A DNA stretch of 64,000 nt from Anaerolineae bacterium (GCA_030425205.1 JAUIAP010000025.1:33719-97718), one strand, 5' to 3'. Positions 8,403 through 17,618 are shown, numbered from the stretch's first letter. Notes: a model not told the origin generated them from the letters alone. A program made the numbers and translations.

Positions 8403-9346
8403 ATTGTTTTGGTTGTAAGTGGTTCTTGCCAATTTGTCCAGATGTCCCACTCTTCATGGGCGCACGTATGCGGTTGTTTTTTGCCAATTTTCTCGCGCAT
8501 GAAGGCGATTAAACGCCCCACTGTCCACGCGATATTTGCTCGGAAAATACCAAAACGTCCCCCATAAAATTTGGCGAAATAGCGTGTGCGTGCCGCATAA
8601 AAGTATTTCGGCCGACGCTTGCGAGTCTTCGTCGCCTCCTTCACCTCAGACGTTCCGCCGCGCAAATGCACCATCCGCGCTGTCGGCACATGCAAAATAT
8701 CCCAACCTGCTTCCCGCGCGCGCCGACAAAAATCGACATCTTCAAAATACATGAAATAGCCTTCGTCCATCCAGCCAATTTGCTCGATGACGGCGCGGCG
8801 CACCACACAGGCGGCAAAACTTGTCCACTCAGGCGTTTGCGGCGCATCACTGATAGGGAGGGCAACCTCTCGATGGGGAAACAGTTTCGTGATTGGACTC
8901 GATTTGGCCGCTTCGAGCAGTTCGCTGATGGGAGTGGGGTAGCGAAAGCACGATATTTGCGGCGTGGCATCCGGCCACTCAAGGCGTGGACTCACCAACC
9001 CAACGTGCGGATTGGCGTCTAGGGCGCGATGTAGCGCGTCTAACACACCGCTCCGAGCGAGCGTGTCACTGTTAATCAGAAAGTAGGCTTCTGCAGCGAC
9101 TTGTTGCATCCCAAAATTATTTCCAGCCGAAAAACCGCCGTTGTTTGGCGCAATCGCCAGTTGCGCCCATGCCCAGCCGTTTTCATCGATAGCCTGTTGA
9201 ATAAGTTGTGGGGAAGCGTCATTCGAAGCATTATCCGCAATGATGACGCAGTCGCGGTCTGGTTGAATTTCTGCCTCAAATGACCGCAGACAATCGATCA
9301 CCAATTGTGGTGTGCGATAGTTCAAAATGACAATTGCCAAACGCAT
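8399..9346 (-). CDS. Glycosyltransferase family 2, WbbL/rhamnosyltransferase-like
   Basis: The protein of about 315 residues has a GT-A core: AIVILNYRTPQLVIDCL at the N-terminus, IADNASNDAS for nucleotide contact, FLINSDTLARSG as the DxD-type site, and YFEDVDFCRRAREAGW as the conserved acceptor/catalytic ED motif of WbbL-like enzymes. The ATG at 9346 overlaps the preceding stop by one base (TGATG); GTG at 9349 is an alternative. It lies between the acyltransferase and the sulfotransferase, in one operon. The sugar is not determinable, though rhamnose is common for this subfamily. Confidence 0.87.
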   Translation of the reverse strand: MRLAIVILNYRTPQLVIDCLRSFEAEIQPDRDCVIIADNASNDASPQLIQQAIDENGWAWAQLAIAPNNGGFSAGNNFGMQQVAAEAYFLINSDTLARSGVLDALHRALDANPHVGLVSPRLEWPDATPQISCFRYPTPISELLEAAKSSPITKLFPHREVALPISDAPQTPEWTSFAACVVRRAVIEQIGWMDEGYFMYFEDVDFCRRAREAGWDILHVPTARMVHLRGGTSEVKEATKTRKRRPKYFYAARTRYFAKFYGGRFGIFRANIAWTVGRLIAFMREKIGKKQPHTCAHEEWDIWTNWQEPLTTKTI

Positions 9347-10482
9347 CACTGCACAATCGCCTCTGTCTTTTTTTCGATCACAACGTCTGGTGGTTGTTTT
9401 GCACCAGAGGCAAAGCGTTTTTTGAGACGGATAAATGGTGTCTCGTAAAAACGGAAGCTGATTTCTGCAATGATGTATGTCCCAATCAGCACAATGACAA
9501 ACAAAATGAGCGATCCTGAATCTGCTAAGCCGAGTCGCCGTAGGACGGCTGCGCCCACAGCTACCACCAACATGTGAAACAGATAGACACCATAGCTGAC
9601 AATCCCCAAACGCAACAGCGGTTTCCAGCGGAAAACTGGTTCTAGCAGGTGCTGTTCTTGCAAGACAGCCGTTGCTACAAAACCTGTCATTGCTAGTTGA
9701 ATGAGCAGGCGTGTCGTACCAGAAATGTCGGCAATCGGAAGATTAAATAAGACAAGCAACACAGTTGACCACACCAATATCATCCACTTTTGCCCGATGG
9801 CGTTTTGCAGGCGTTCAAACCACTCACGATTGTGCAGAAGATGGGCTAACCCAACACCAAATAGGATGGGTGTAAACGTTGATTGCAAAATCTCCAGTTC
9901 ATCATGGTAGTGTGCAAACAGAATGCCGTAGTTGATGAGCTGGTTAACGAGGAATAGGCCAATCCAGATTGGGAAGAGGAAGCGCGATAAAAACTTTTCG
10001 ATGGGTGGCCAGAAGAGATAGAACTGCTCTTCAGTTGCCAAACTCCATGCAACGGTGAGCAGGGTCAATTCGTCGATAAAGTTGCTGGTGTAGGTTAGAT
10101 AATAGGGGAGTGCATCGAAAAAGGGAGCCGCCATATCGCTGCCGCGTGCAACAATCCCAAACAGAACAATAAACAGCAAAATGATGCCGTAGTAAAGCGG
10201 GAAAATTCGCAGGACGCGGCGCATGTAAAACTTTTTTAGCGAGATAGCGTTGGTGCGATCTTTTTCGCGCAGCAGCAGTGTGACGATCAGAAATGCGCTC
10301 ATCACAAAGAACATATCGACGCCGAGAAAACCACGTCCGCTCATCGGTAGCCAGCCAATGCGTGGTGCCGTATGATGCCAGACGACAACCAGGATGGCGA
10401 GGCCACGAATACCGTCTAATGAGCCAAAGTAGCGGCGGTTAAGATATGCGCTATGTGCAGAAATAGGATGGACGCGGTTCAT
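9346..10482 (-). CDS. Acyltransferase 3 family membrane protein (OafA/YrhL type)
   Basis: The protein of about 378 residues has roughly ten membrane segments and the family hallmarks LDGIRGLAILVVVWHH (catalytic-type His) and GVDMFFVMSAFLIV, followed by FYMRRVLRIFPLYY. Such proteins O-acetylate or O-acylate surface polysaccharides across the membrane. ATG at 10482 gives the standard N-terminus; a TTG at 10512 lies inside a palindrome and is less likely. It is translationally coupled to the GT2 gene that follows, and it comes directly after the Wzy-like gene. Confidence 0.9.
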   Translation of the reverse strand: MNRVHPISAHSAYLNRRYFGSLDGIRGLAILVVVWHHTAPRIGWLPMSGRGFLGVDMFFVMSAFLIVTLLLREKDRTNAISLKKFYMRRVLRIFPLYYGIILLFIVLFGIVARGSDMAAPFFDALPYYLTYTSNFIDELTLLTVAWSLATEEQFYLFWPPIEKFLSRFLFPIWIGLFLVNQLINYGILFAHYHDELEILQSTFTPILFGVGLAHLLHNREWFERLQNAIGQKWMILVWSTVLLVLFNLPIADISGTTRLLIQLAMTGFVATAVLQEQHLLEPVFRWKPLLRLGIVSYGVYLFHMLVVAVGAAVLRRLGLADSGSLILFVIVLIGTYIIAEISFRFYETPFIRLKKRFASGAKQPPDVVIEKKTEAIVQ

Positions 10483-10488
10483 AGGTGA

Positions 10489-10515
10489 GTATTGCGGGCT
10501 TGAAGTCCGCAATAC
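10489..10515. repeat. Palindromic spacer element (GCGGAC type)
   Basis: A 27-bp inverted repeat with arms of about 12 bp (GTATTGCGG and CCGCAATAC outer ends) lies two bases past the Wzy-like stop codon. It shares the GCGGAC...GTCCGC core with elements at 38,244 and 61,839. Confidence 0.7.
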
Positions 10516-10517
10516 GT

Positions 10518-11957
10518 TTAATCGGCCGAAACAACCCCTCGCGGAGTCTCGAAATCATCGTTCTTTGGCGGTTTTGCACTTGGCAACTCTATTGAGGCAT
10601 CGACTGCTGGCAAGTTGCCATACGCCCCCATCAATGCACCCGCTGTCACCATATAGAGTGGATTGATCATGTTGTTGAGCAACCCATCGAGCATATACAA
10701 GACCAGAATGACAGAAAAGACGGCGGCCGGCGCAAGTTTTGGATGTGACCACATATTCGCTCGGTAGCGCGAGACAAAGACGATGGCTGGTAGCAAAATT
10801 GAGAAAACGAGTGCCAAGAATCCAAATGATCCAAACTTGCCAAAGAATGTCACCCACATTGAATCGGCAACGGTGCGATTGCCCCAGCCAAGGTCGACGT
10901 GCTGTCTATCCCAGCCGGCCCAGCCAAAAATAGGTTGTTCACGGGCGCGTTCGGTCAGGTATTCCTCATTGAAGTAACGATATTCAAGCGATTGGGCGCG
11001 TTCCTCACCGATTAGACCCGTCATAAAGTCAACCGATAGCTCGGTCGGCCACATATTGCTACCTTGTAAAAATGCGTAGAGAGGGACGATGCAAAATAGT
11101 AGTACGATAATCCAGCGCGTCCTGAATATCTGGCTCGCAAACAAGACGGAAAGTCCTGTCAGCATCCATACCCATGCGTTGACCGAGACCATCAATATCG
11201 TTAATCCGACAAAAAATGCGGCTACATAACCAAACGAAAATGAAAAGTCTCGATTGAAAAGTGAGAATTTAATGCGCTCATAGGTACCTGATCGCCAGAG
11301 CCAAACCGCGATAAGGGCAATCGCCATCACCCAAAAGGCAGCCATTAGACCATGTTGCATAAAGATCATCGGTCGCCACATACCAAAGCGTGATGTTTGT
11401 TCAAATTTGTGCTGATGGAAGCCGTAGACAAGTCGGTGCAGTTGTGGACTAAAACGCATCTCGAATAGGATAAATGGTGTGTAGACTGCGCCACCTACCA
11501 AAAATCCCGTTGCCAAATCCTTTAAATCATCCCAATTTGTGAAGTAGACACGTCCGAGAAAATAGGGAATTCCCCACAATACCAACTGATCGAGGGACTC
11601 AGACATTCCATCCCATAATCCGATGCGATTGAAGCCGAAATTAGTGATCGATGAACCAAATGGGACGAGCACCCATAGAATCATGGGGATGTCGATCCAT
11701 TTCGGCCGAATTGTCAACATGCGCTTGAAATCAAACACGAAAACGGCCAAGAGAATACCAAAGCAGGTTGCAAACAACTTTGAGTAGTCGGGCAACCCCT
11801 CTATCTCATAAGTAAAGTTTGGTAAAAAGAGCCATGCACTGATGAAACTATAGAGGAGCGCATGTCGCGGATTTTTTAATACGGCGAATAGTGCTAAAAA
11901 GCCTATCACGCAGCCAAATAATGCAATTGGCACCAAAATGTTGGCACTACCTTCCAT
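10518..11957 (-). CDS. O-antigen ligase/polymerase-like membrane protein (Wzy/WaaL type)
   Basis: The 479-residue polytopic protein has about ten to twelve predicted membrane segments, a large periplasmic/extracellular loop around residues 300-380 (ARAQSLEYRYFNEEYLTERAREQPIFGWAGW) and a soluble Pro-rich C-terminal tail. This layout is typical of Wzy/WaaL proteins, which polymerise or ligate lipid-linked oligosaccharide repeats outside the membrane; sequence identity is weak in this group, so the call is by architecture and context. It is the first gene of the polysaccharide operon that continues to 5,189. Confidence 0.72.
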   Translation of the reverse strand: MEGSANILVPIALFGCVIGFLALFAVLKNPRHALLYSFISAWLFLPNFTYEIEGLPDYSKLFATCFGILLAVFVFDFKRMLTIRPKWIDIPMILWVLVPFGSSITNFGFNRIGLWDGMSESLDQLVLWGIPYFLGRVYFTNWDDLKDLATGFLVGGAVYTPFILFEMRFSPQLHRLVYGFHQHKFEQTSRFGMWRPMIFMQHGLMAAFWVMAIALIAVWLWRSGTYERIKFSLFNRDFSFSFGYVAAFFVGLTILMVSVNAWVWMLTGLSVLFASQIFRTRWIIVLLFCIVPLYAFLQGSNMWPTELSVDFMTGLIGEERAQSLEYRYFNEEYLTERAREQPIFGWAGWDRQHVDLGWGNRTVADSMWVTFFGKFGSFGFLALVFSILLPAIVFVSRYRANMWSHPKLAPAAVFSVILVLYMLDGLLNNMINPLYMVTAGALMGAYGNLPAVDASIELPSAKPPKNDDFETPRGVVSAD

Positions 11958-12099
11958 GAGAATCCCTCTTCGGCTAGCAAGCTAAACCGATACGTTACTG
12001 CTCTTTTCTCTCTGTCAATCGACAAGGATTGTAGCAGTCTATCTATCTAAATTGATAATAAGGTGGAAAAATTAAACGGGTCTTTACCTTGTGAGGAGG

Positions 12100-13077
12100 C
12101 TATCTTTTGGCCGCAATGACGCGCACAGAGTCATATTTCTTTGCATCTTCAACAAAGATCGTCTGTGAGAACAGTTTCCACGCTTGCCATTGACTCTTGC
12201 GCTCTGGCAAAATATGACTTTCGCCATTCAGCTTTGCCTTGTAGCGGTCGTAGATTTTTTGCTCATCTCGAATCCAATTGGCATCAAACTGACGCGTATA
12301 CCCGCGATATTCGATACCGACTGGCTCTAGACCCGCTTCACGACAAGCCGCTTGTAAACTCTTAGGCGTGAAAAAGTTGAGATGGCGGGGTACATCGAGC
12401 CAGCGCCATGTCAATCCTGCCTTTTGAAAACCAAGCGCCTGATGATTGGGAACTTCGATCGTGACTTTGCCATTTTGGGCGAGCAGATCGGCCGAATTTT
12501 TTAACGCTGCGACAGGATCAACACAATGCTCCAAAACGTGCGTAATAAAGATCGCGTCAAACTTTTGCCCGACAACCTCGTCAGGTAGCTGTTCTGCTGT
12601 GCCAGCATAAACTGTCACACCGCGTTCTTCGGCAATTTTGCGTGCATCATTGTCTGGTTCAACACCGACAACGGTGTGCCCCTTCTCTTTTAGCTCCGCC
12701 AACAGTTGTCCGCCGCCACAGCCCAAATCGAGAATGCTGACGGGCGATTCGCCATAATGCGCCGCGAACCAAGTTGGGCCAATGTAGACGCTTTGGTCTA
12801 ACTGCCACGAGACGCGCCCCAACACACGGCCAAACATATTGTCAAATACGCTTGCCGTCTTGCGAAGATCGCGGACGTGGTGGGTGTAGTAATCGTCAAC
12901 TTTATAAAATGAGGCGACAGACTCAATCGATGGGCGGGGATACAACATCCCGTACTCGCTCTTGTCGTCCCAGAACAGTTGATACGATTCTGCACTTTCC
13001 GGCCGACGCCAGTCCACCGGAATCGTCATCCGCAGCCGCATAGGGTGCTGTCCAAATGGCGAGATGGGTTGATTCAT
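12100..13077 (-). CDS. Class I SAM-dependent methyltransferase
   Basis: The 325-residue protein has a Rossmann methyltransferase core with motif I ILDLGCGGGQLLAEL, acidic ribose contact GVEPD, and FDAIFITHVLEHCVDP as motif IV, followed by GKVTIEVPNHQALG. It belongs to the Methyltransf_23/11 type often found with polysaccharide genes. The N-terminal 110 residues (SYQLFWDDKSEYGMLYPRP) are also typical for this group. It lies upstream of the polysaccharide operon on the same strand but is separated by 142 bases, so it may have its own promoter. Its substrate is unknown; sugar or lipid O-methylation is the likely role. Confidence 0.85.
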   Translation of the reverse strand: MNQPISPFGQHPMRLRMTIPVDWRRPESAESYQLFWDDKSEYGMLYPRPSIESVASFYKVDDYYTHHVRDLRKTASVFDNMFGRVLGRVSWQLDQSVYIGPTWFAAHYGESPVSILDLGCGGGQLLAELKEKGHTVVGVEPDNDARKIAEERGVTVYAGTAEQLPDEVVGQKFDAIFITHVLEHCVDPVAALKNSADLLAQNGKVTIEVPNHQALGFQKAGLTWRWLDVPRHLNFFTPKSLQAACREAGLEPVGIEYRGYTRQFDANWIRDEQKIYDRYKAKLNGESHILPERKSQWQAWKLFSQTIFVEDAKKYDSVRVIAAKR

Positions 13078-13135
13078 AGCTGCAAAATTATACCGTTAAT
13101 ACCATGATAAGGATACTGTCTCTAACTTACAAACA

Positions 13136-13164
13136 AAATTCAGGCCGCGATTGGCCTGAATCTT
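13136..13164 (-). terminator. Terminator downstream of the FAS1 gene
   Basis: On the minus strand, a nine-pair stem (ATTCAGGCC with GGCCTGAAT) is followed by TTTGTTT. It lies about 55 bases beyond the stop codon of the fasciclin-domain gene. Confidence 0.8.
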
Positions 13165-13219
13165 TAACATAATCTTTGTTTCTTGAAGGGTTGGAAACGA
13201 TGTTAACAGAAAAACGAAC

Positions 13220-14914
13220 TTACTGTGTAGGGTTCCACGGATTTGCTGGCTGATCGTTAATCGAAACCCACATGCGTCGGCCGATTGGTAATCCACCATA
13301 CGCCCAGAACTTCCAACCATCTGTTCCTAGTTGACCAAGCGCACCGTCATGAAATTCTGCCATTCGCCAGCCACCGCCAAACGCCTCTCGACACTTGGCA
13401 TTTGCCTTATCGCGGCTGTTGATCTCATGTCCACTAAAAGGGTAGGTCGTATTCACGTTTGCGCCCGACCAGCCCTGATTGAAGTAAACACCCATTTGCG
13501 AGGTTGGAACTGCATAGCCTTGCACTTTAATGCACAATATTGGCAGGCGATTGTTGCAATTTGTATCCCCACGATACGGGTTTGATTTATTGTCAACACC
13601 AACCTCAACGAGCCCATTGAATTGGCGATGGATGACCCATGTCATGCCACGACATTCTGTGCGTGCAACAGACTGACCTTGCTCTGGCATCATGTGCAAG
13701 CCATAGACAAATGCAGGGTCTTCACCTTGCCAATTAACAGGTGTTGCCCACAAGTTGAGTTCAACTTTCTCTTGTGGCTGAATGCTGTTCCATGGGTTGG
13801 CCGGCTGATCGTTGTTTGAAACCCAAAAACGTTGTCCCGGCTCAACACCACCATATGCCCAGAAATCCCACCCACTATATTCACCAATCGCCACACCGGC
13901 CGCACCGTCATGGAACTCAGCCATGCGATATTCGTCACCAAATGTTTGGCGGCAAATGCCGTTGGCTGCGCCGGGAGATGTGAGTCGTGTGCCGGGTACG
14001 GGCATCGTTGCATCAACTCGTCCATACGCCCAGCCTTCACTGTAGTCAGATGAGGGCCAGCCTTCAAAGTTTTGATTAATGCACAAGATAGGCAGGGCAG
14101 TACCGCATGAGGTATCACCACGCCATGGATTCGTTTGTCGATCGGACCCAATACGAGTCAGGCCGCCACCCTGCTGCAATAATGTCCATGTCATGCCCTT
14201 ACATGTCGAGCTATCCGCCATCACACCTGACCAATATTCCTGATAACCACCGTCGAGAAACGCAGGATTCTCGGTAGGCGCGTTGATGACGGCCTCGCTT
14301 TGCGCTTGTGGTTCAACATAGCCCGGTGGCTTCGTCGGTGTTGGGATGGGCGTTGGTTCGCCGGGCGCGGATGGCGCGCTGCCAGCATCGCCAGTCGGCG
14401 GTGTGGGAGGAGGGGCAGCGATTGGTCCATTGGCTGGATCTAAGACACCGTCAAGAACGTGAATGACGGCGTTAGCAGCTTCAACGTCGGTAATGATCAA
14501 TTGGGCGCGGCCATCAACTCGAATGATGGCGTACGGCTCAATCAATATTGATGGCCCGAGTACAGACTTTTCGCTTGAGAGCCCACGTAACGCTGCACTG
14601 CCATGTCGTGCATTTAACAAGTGATAGAGAACGACTTCACGTGCATTATTCGGATTTTCTTTAATTCTGTTTAGCTCGCCATCGGGCAAGCTCGCAAATG
14701 CCGCATTGGTTGGCACAAGCGCGGTGTAATTGCCTTGTCCGTTGACAAAGCCATCAAGTCCTGCAATGTTGATCAGCTCCACAAATGTTGAAGCACTTTC
14801 CATCCCTTGCAACGCGCTGCCCAGCATATCGCTATCGGCCGCAGACGCCCCTCGAATGGAGATCGAACTGAAAAGCAGGATGAAAATAAAACTCAATTTC
14901 GTCAGTCGCTGCAT
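13220..14914 (-). CDS. Secreted FAS1 (fasciclin) protein with two copies of an unrecognised Cys-containing domain
   Basis: The 564-residue exported protein starts with a signal peptide (cleavage near ASAADS). Residues about 28-155 are one FAS1 domain (YTALVPTNAAFASLP, YHLLNA, INVLDGVLDP-like end IHVLDGVLDP), a fold used in adhesion. A Pro/Thr linker (about 160-200) precedes two tandem repeats of about 150 residues. Each repeat has GMTW, RGDT.C, LPILCI, a CR..FG element, RMAEFHDGA, FWAYGG and NDQPANPWN, with four conserved Cys that could form two disulfides. I do not recognise the repeat. There is no sortase motif or C-terminal membrane helix, so it is probably released or held by carbohydrate. 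Its own promoter lies in the 385-base gap upstream. Confidence 0.78.
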   Translation of the reverse strand: MQRLTKLSFIFILLFSSISIRGASAADSDMLGSALQGMESASTFVELINIAGLDGFVNGQGNYTALVPTNAAFASLPDGELNRIKENPNNAREVVLYHLLNARHGSAALRGLSSEKSVLGPSILIEPYAIIRVDGRAQLIITDVEAANAVIHVLDGVLDPANGPIAAPPPTPPTGDAGSAPSAPGEPTPIPTPTKPPGYVEPQAQSEAVINAPTENPAFLDGGYQEYWSGVMADSSTCKGMTWTLLQQGGGLTRIGSDRQTNPWRGDTSCGTALPILCINQNFEGWPSSDYSEGWAYGRVDATMPVPGTRLTSPGAANGICRQTFGDEYRMAEFHDGAAGVAIGEYSGWDFWAYGGVEPGQRFWVSNNDQPANPWNSIQPQEKVELNLWATPVNWQGEDPAFVYGLHMMPEQGQSVARTECRGMTWVIHRQFNGLVEVGVDNKSNPYRGDTNCNNRLPILCIKVQGYAVPTSQMGVYFNQGWSGANVNTTYPFSGHEINSRDKANAKCREAFGGGWRMAEFHDGALGQLGTDGWKFWAYGGLPIGRRMWVSINDQPANPWNPTQ

Positions 14915-15299
14915 AGTAACCTCTTGTCAAAAATCACCGTAATATACATGGGTTTAATGATGTCGTAAATAGTCGAAACGTTACAAAATTTAGGCTCAAT
15001 GATAGTATCTATCCATGTAGACAGAGTGTATACATGCTTTTGAATACCAATCTGATCTTTTCTCTAAAGCTTTTGGACAATGATTACGGCTAAATGTCAC
15101 AATTCACTACTGTTACCGTTAACAGGCAAAATTGTATCACGTTTGTAGCCTGGCAAAAACAAAAAATGACCCACACGCTAACGGTGCGAGTCATTTTAAC
15201 GTTAACTTTCAGCAACGATTTTTAAGTCTAACGCGTAATTATTGGCTTGCGTTGAGTCGAGAATTCGGCCGAAAAGCCGCTTATTCCCTACTCATCTAC
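14915..15299. other. 385-base gap between FAS1 gene and clpP
   Basis: The gap holds the clpP terminator (15161-15198) and, nearer the FAS1 gene, AT-rich sequence that should contain its promoter. A palindrome TGTTACCGTTAACA lies near 15,110. I see no gene. Confidence 0.6.
15161..15198 (-). terminator. Terminator downstream of clpP
   Basis: On the minus strand, AAAATGACTCGCAC pairs with GTGTGGGTCATTTT (one G-U/mismatch region) and runs into a T tract. It closes the tig-clpP operon. Confidence 0.85.
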
Positions 15300-15914
15300 T
15301 TAAGCAGTTGGAATGTCGTTTGGATTGTCTAATACTTGATCGATCAAACCGTATTCGACCGCTTCGGCCGCGCTCATGTAGATGTCACGATCTGTGTCGT
15401 TCTGAATACGCTCCAAATTTTGACCCGTGTGCTTGGACAAAATGCCGTTCAAGCTTGTCCGCAGACGCAAAATCTCTTGTGCTTGAATCGCAATGTCCGA
15501 CGCTTGACCTTGTGCCCCGCCGAGTGGCTGGTGCATATGAATCGTCGCGTTTGGCAGTGCATAGCGCATTCCCTTCGCACCAGCGGTCAAAACGATTGTG
15601 CCAAAGCTAGCTGCAAAGCCAACGGCAACTGTCGAAACAGGTGCGCTGATCTGCTGCATCGTGTCGTAAATCGCCATACCGCTGTACACCTGCCCACCGG
15701 GTGAGTTGATGTAAAGGCGAATTGGCTCTTCTGGGTCTTGGCTGTCCAAATAAAGCAACTGCGCAACGATGAGGTTGGCAACTTGATCGTTAATGCCTGT
15801 CCCCAACAACACGATGCGCTGTTTCAATAGAAGGGAGTAGATGTCGTATGCTCGTTCGCCGCGCCCCGAATTGTCGATAACCATTGGCACGACTGATTGT
15901 GGTAAGAAATTCAT
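15300..15914 (-). CDS. clpP: ATP-dependent Clp protease proteolytic subunit ClpP
   Basis: The 204-residue serine peptidase forms the tetradecameric proteolytic chamber of the Clp protease. The catalytic Ser lies in GFAASFGTIVL and the catalytic His in ATIHMHQPLGG; the Asp is in the ERIQNDTDRD region. YINSPGGQVYSGMAIYDTM is the usual ClpP core. The nucleophile motif is AASFG rather than the more common AASMG, a mild change. It follows tig by 26 bases and ends the operon with a terminator. ClpX, often the third gene, is absent here, so the ATPase partner lies elsewhere. Confidence 0.97.
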   Translation of the reverse strand: MNFLPQSVVPMVIDNSGRGERAYDIYSLLLKQRIVLLGTGINDQVANLIVAQLLYLDSQDPEEPIRLYINSPGGQVYSGMAIYDTMQQISAPVSTVAVGFAASFGTIVLTAGAKGMRYALPNATIHMHQPLGGAQGQASDIAIQAQEILRLRTSLNGILSKHTGQNLERIQNDTDRDIYMSAAEAVEYGLIDQVLDNPNDIPTA

Positions 15915-15940
15915 GTAATTAACTCCAATATGGCGATGAT

Positions 15941-17359
15941 CTATTCATCGCTGTCTTCTGACTCCGACACGATAGCTTCTAACTCTTCCGCAGCCTCTGG
16001 CTCATCCGCAACAGCGTCCACTTCTTCGGCTGTATCCGTCAATTCGGGTGCTTCACCTGCGAAGATAGCCGCGATGCGATCATAAACTTTGTTTGTCAAC
16101 AGCTCTTGACGGATCATGGCACCACCTTCACCTTCAAGGTAGGGGCGCATGTACCCACGCATCTCTTCATCAAACGTTTCAAGACGCTTCTCAACGGCAC
16201 TATCGATCTCTTCTTGCGAGAGCAACAGTTGTTCCGTCTGGACAAATTTCTGGAATACGAGACGACGCTCGAGACGGTCAACCGCACCTTCTTCAAATTC
16301 GTCGCGCATCTCTTCTTCAGTCAAGTCACGCGCTTCGAGATAAGCGTCCCAGCTCCAGCCAATTTGCTGGATTTGCTGTTTGATGCCATTGAGCATCTCG
16401 TCGATTTCGGCCGATAATACCCCTTGCGGATAGACCAACTCTTCGACATTTTCGAGCATCTCGCCGATCATCTCTTCAATGAGATCGTTCTTCGCTTGCT
16501 CTTCCGCTTGTTCTTGAAGCTGCTCTTTACGTTCTGCGCGATAATCTTCGAGTGTTTCAAAGTCGCCAGTTTGATTTTTGGCAAACTCATCATCCAATTC
16601 TGGAACTGTCCGCTCCAGAACCTCTTGCACTTCAACCGTAAACGTCGCGGTCTTACCCGCTAGCGTTTCGTCTTCATATGCATCCGGGAAGGTTACGGTA
16701 AACGTCTTTTCATCCCCTGCGCTGAGCCCAACAAGCTGTTCGGCAAAATCTGTCTCAGGGAATACGGCATCTGCTTCTAATCGCACATGGTGATTTTCTT
16801 GGTCAAAGATAGGGTCTTCTTCCCCATCCTCATCCTCGGCCGGAACAACACCTTTCCCGTTGATGACTAACTCATCACCGAGTGCACTTGCACGCTCGAC
16901 CAATTCTGTCGTCGCCTGTTGTTGGCGTACCAGATCAATAGCTTCGTCAACAGCTTCATCGGAAACCTCAACGGCATCAATCTCACGGCGCATCTCGCGA
17001 TAATCCCCTAGCACGACGATCGGTTCAAGCGGAACAGTCATCTTCAAAATGAGGGGATCAAAATCGACATCATCGAGCGTCGGCTGTGCATATGGCTCAA
17101 CGTCAATTTGTGCCAAAGTTTCTTCAAAAATCTTGGGCAAAATGTCGTTCAACGCATCTTGACGCAAATTCTCCTCGCCAACATATCCCTTGACAATGCC
17201 ATAGGGTGCCTTGCCCGGGCGAAATCCTGGAATACGCAATTTACGCGCGTAATCCTTCGCTGCTTTCTGCATCGCTTGGCGCACGCGCTTTTCATCAACT
17301 TCGACCGTTACGGCCAGTTGCCGCTGATCATCTTCTTGTGTAGATATATTTAGTGTCAC
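15941..17359 (-). CDS. tig: Trigger factor, ribosome-associated chaperone/PPIase
   Basis: The 472-residue protein has the three trigger factor domains. The N-terminal ribosome-binding domain carries the signature GFRPGKAPYGIVKGYVG near residue 45. A central FKBP-like PPIase domain spans about 150-260 (GDEKTFTVTFPDAYEDETLAGKTATF split over its core). The helical C-terminal chaperone arm follows, and the end is an acidic tail of about 35 residues that is longer than in Escherichia coli. It binds nascent chains at the exit tunnel. It is the first gene of the tig-clpP operon; a CIRCE-like repeat about 75 bases upstream of the ATG suggests heat-shock control by HrcA. Confidence 0.96.
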   Translation of the reverse strand: MTLNISTQEDDQRQLAVTVEVDEKRVRQAMQKAAKDYARKLRIPGFRPGKAPYGIVKGYVGEENLRQDALNDILPKIFEETLAQIDVEPYAQPTLDDVDFDPLILKMTVPLEPIVVLGDYREMRREIDAVEVSDEAVDEAIDLVRQQQATTELVERASALGDELVINGKGVVPAEDEDGEEDPIFDQENHHVRLEADAVFPETDFAEQLVGLSAGDEKTFTVTFPDAYEDETLAGKTATFTVEVQEVLERTVPELDDEFAKNQTGDFETLEDYRAERKEQLQEQAEEQAKNDLIEEMIGEMLENVEELVYPQGVLSAEIDEMLNGIKQQIQQIGWSWDAYLEARDLTEEEMRDEFEEGAVDRLERRLVFQKFVQTEQLLLSQEEIDSAVEKRLETFDEEMRGYMRPYLEGEGGAMIRQELLTNKVYDRIAAIFAGEAPELTDTAEEVDAVADEPEAAEELEAIVSESEDSDE

Positions 17360-17435
17360 GGGTCAATACCTTATCTAGCATCCGTAAGTTATTTATTGGT
17401 TTGAGACGGATGATACGTTTGTGTTGTGTAAAAAA

Positions 17436-17462
17436 TTAGCACTCAACAATGTTGTCTGCTAA
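17436..17462 (-). promoter_or_regulatory. CIRCE-like operator (candidate HrcA site) upstream of tig-clpP
   Basis: TTAGCACTC is followed by exactly nine bases and then GTCTGCTAA. The CIRCE consensus is TTAGCACTC-N9-GAGTGCTAA, so the left arm is perfect and the right arm matches 7 of 9. It lies 77-103 bases upstream of the tig ATG, in the expected leader/promoter region. Confidence 0.72.
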
Positions 17463-17618
17463 TTGACAGACAAATTGCTGAATGCTGACTGTTGTAAATA
17501 ACCGATTTTAGCCATCATGCAACGGGGCATTTTAGCTTTATTGTAGGATGTGGGCAATTCTCCCCGCGATGGTCAGAGAATTCATTGATACTTTTGACGT
17601 GACACAAAGAGAAATGCG

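Noticed and set aside
8403..8450. Longer N-terminus for the sulfotransferase
   Set aside because: It would overlap the upstream gene by 52 bases and add residues outside the family pattern, whereas ATG at 8402 gives a typical ATGA overlap.
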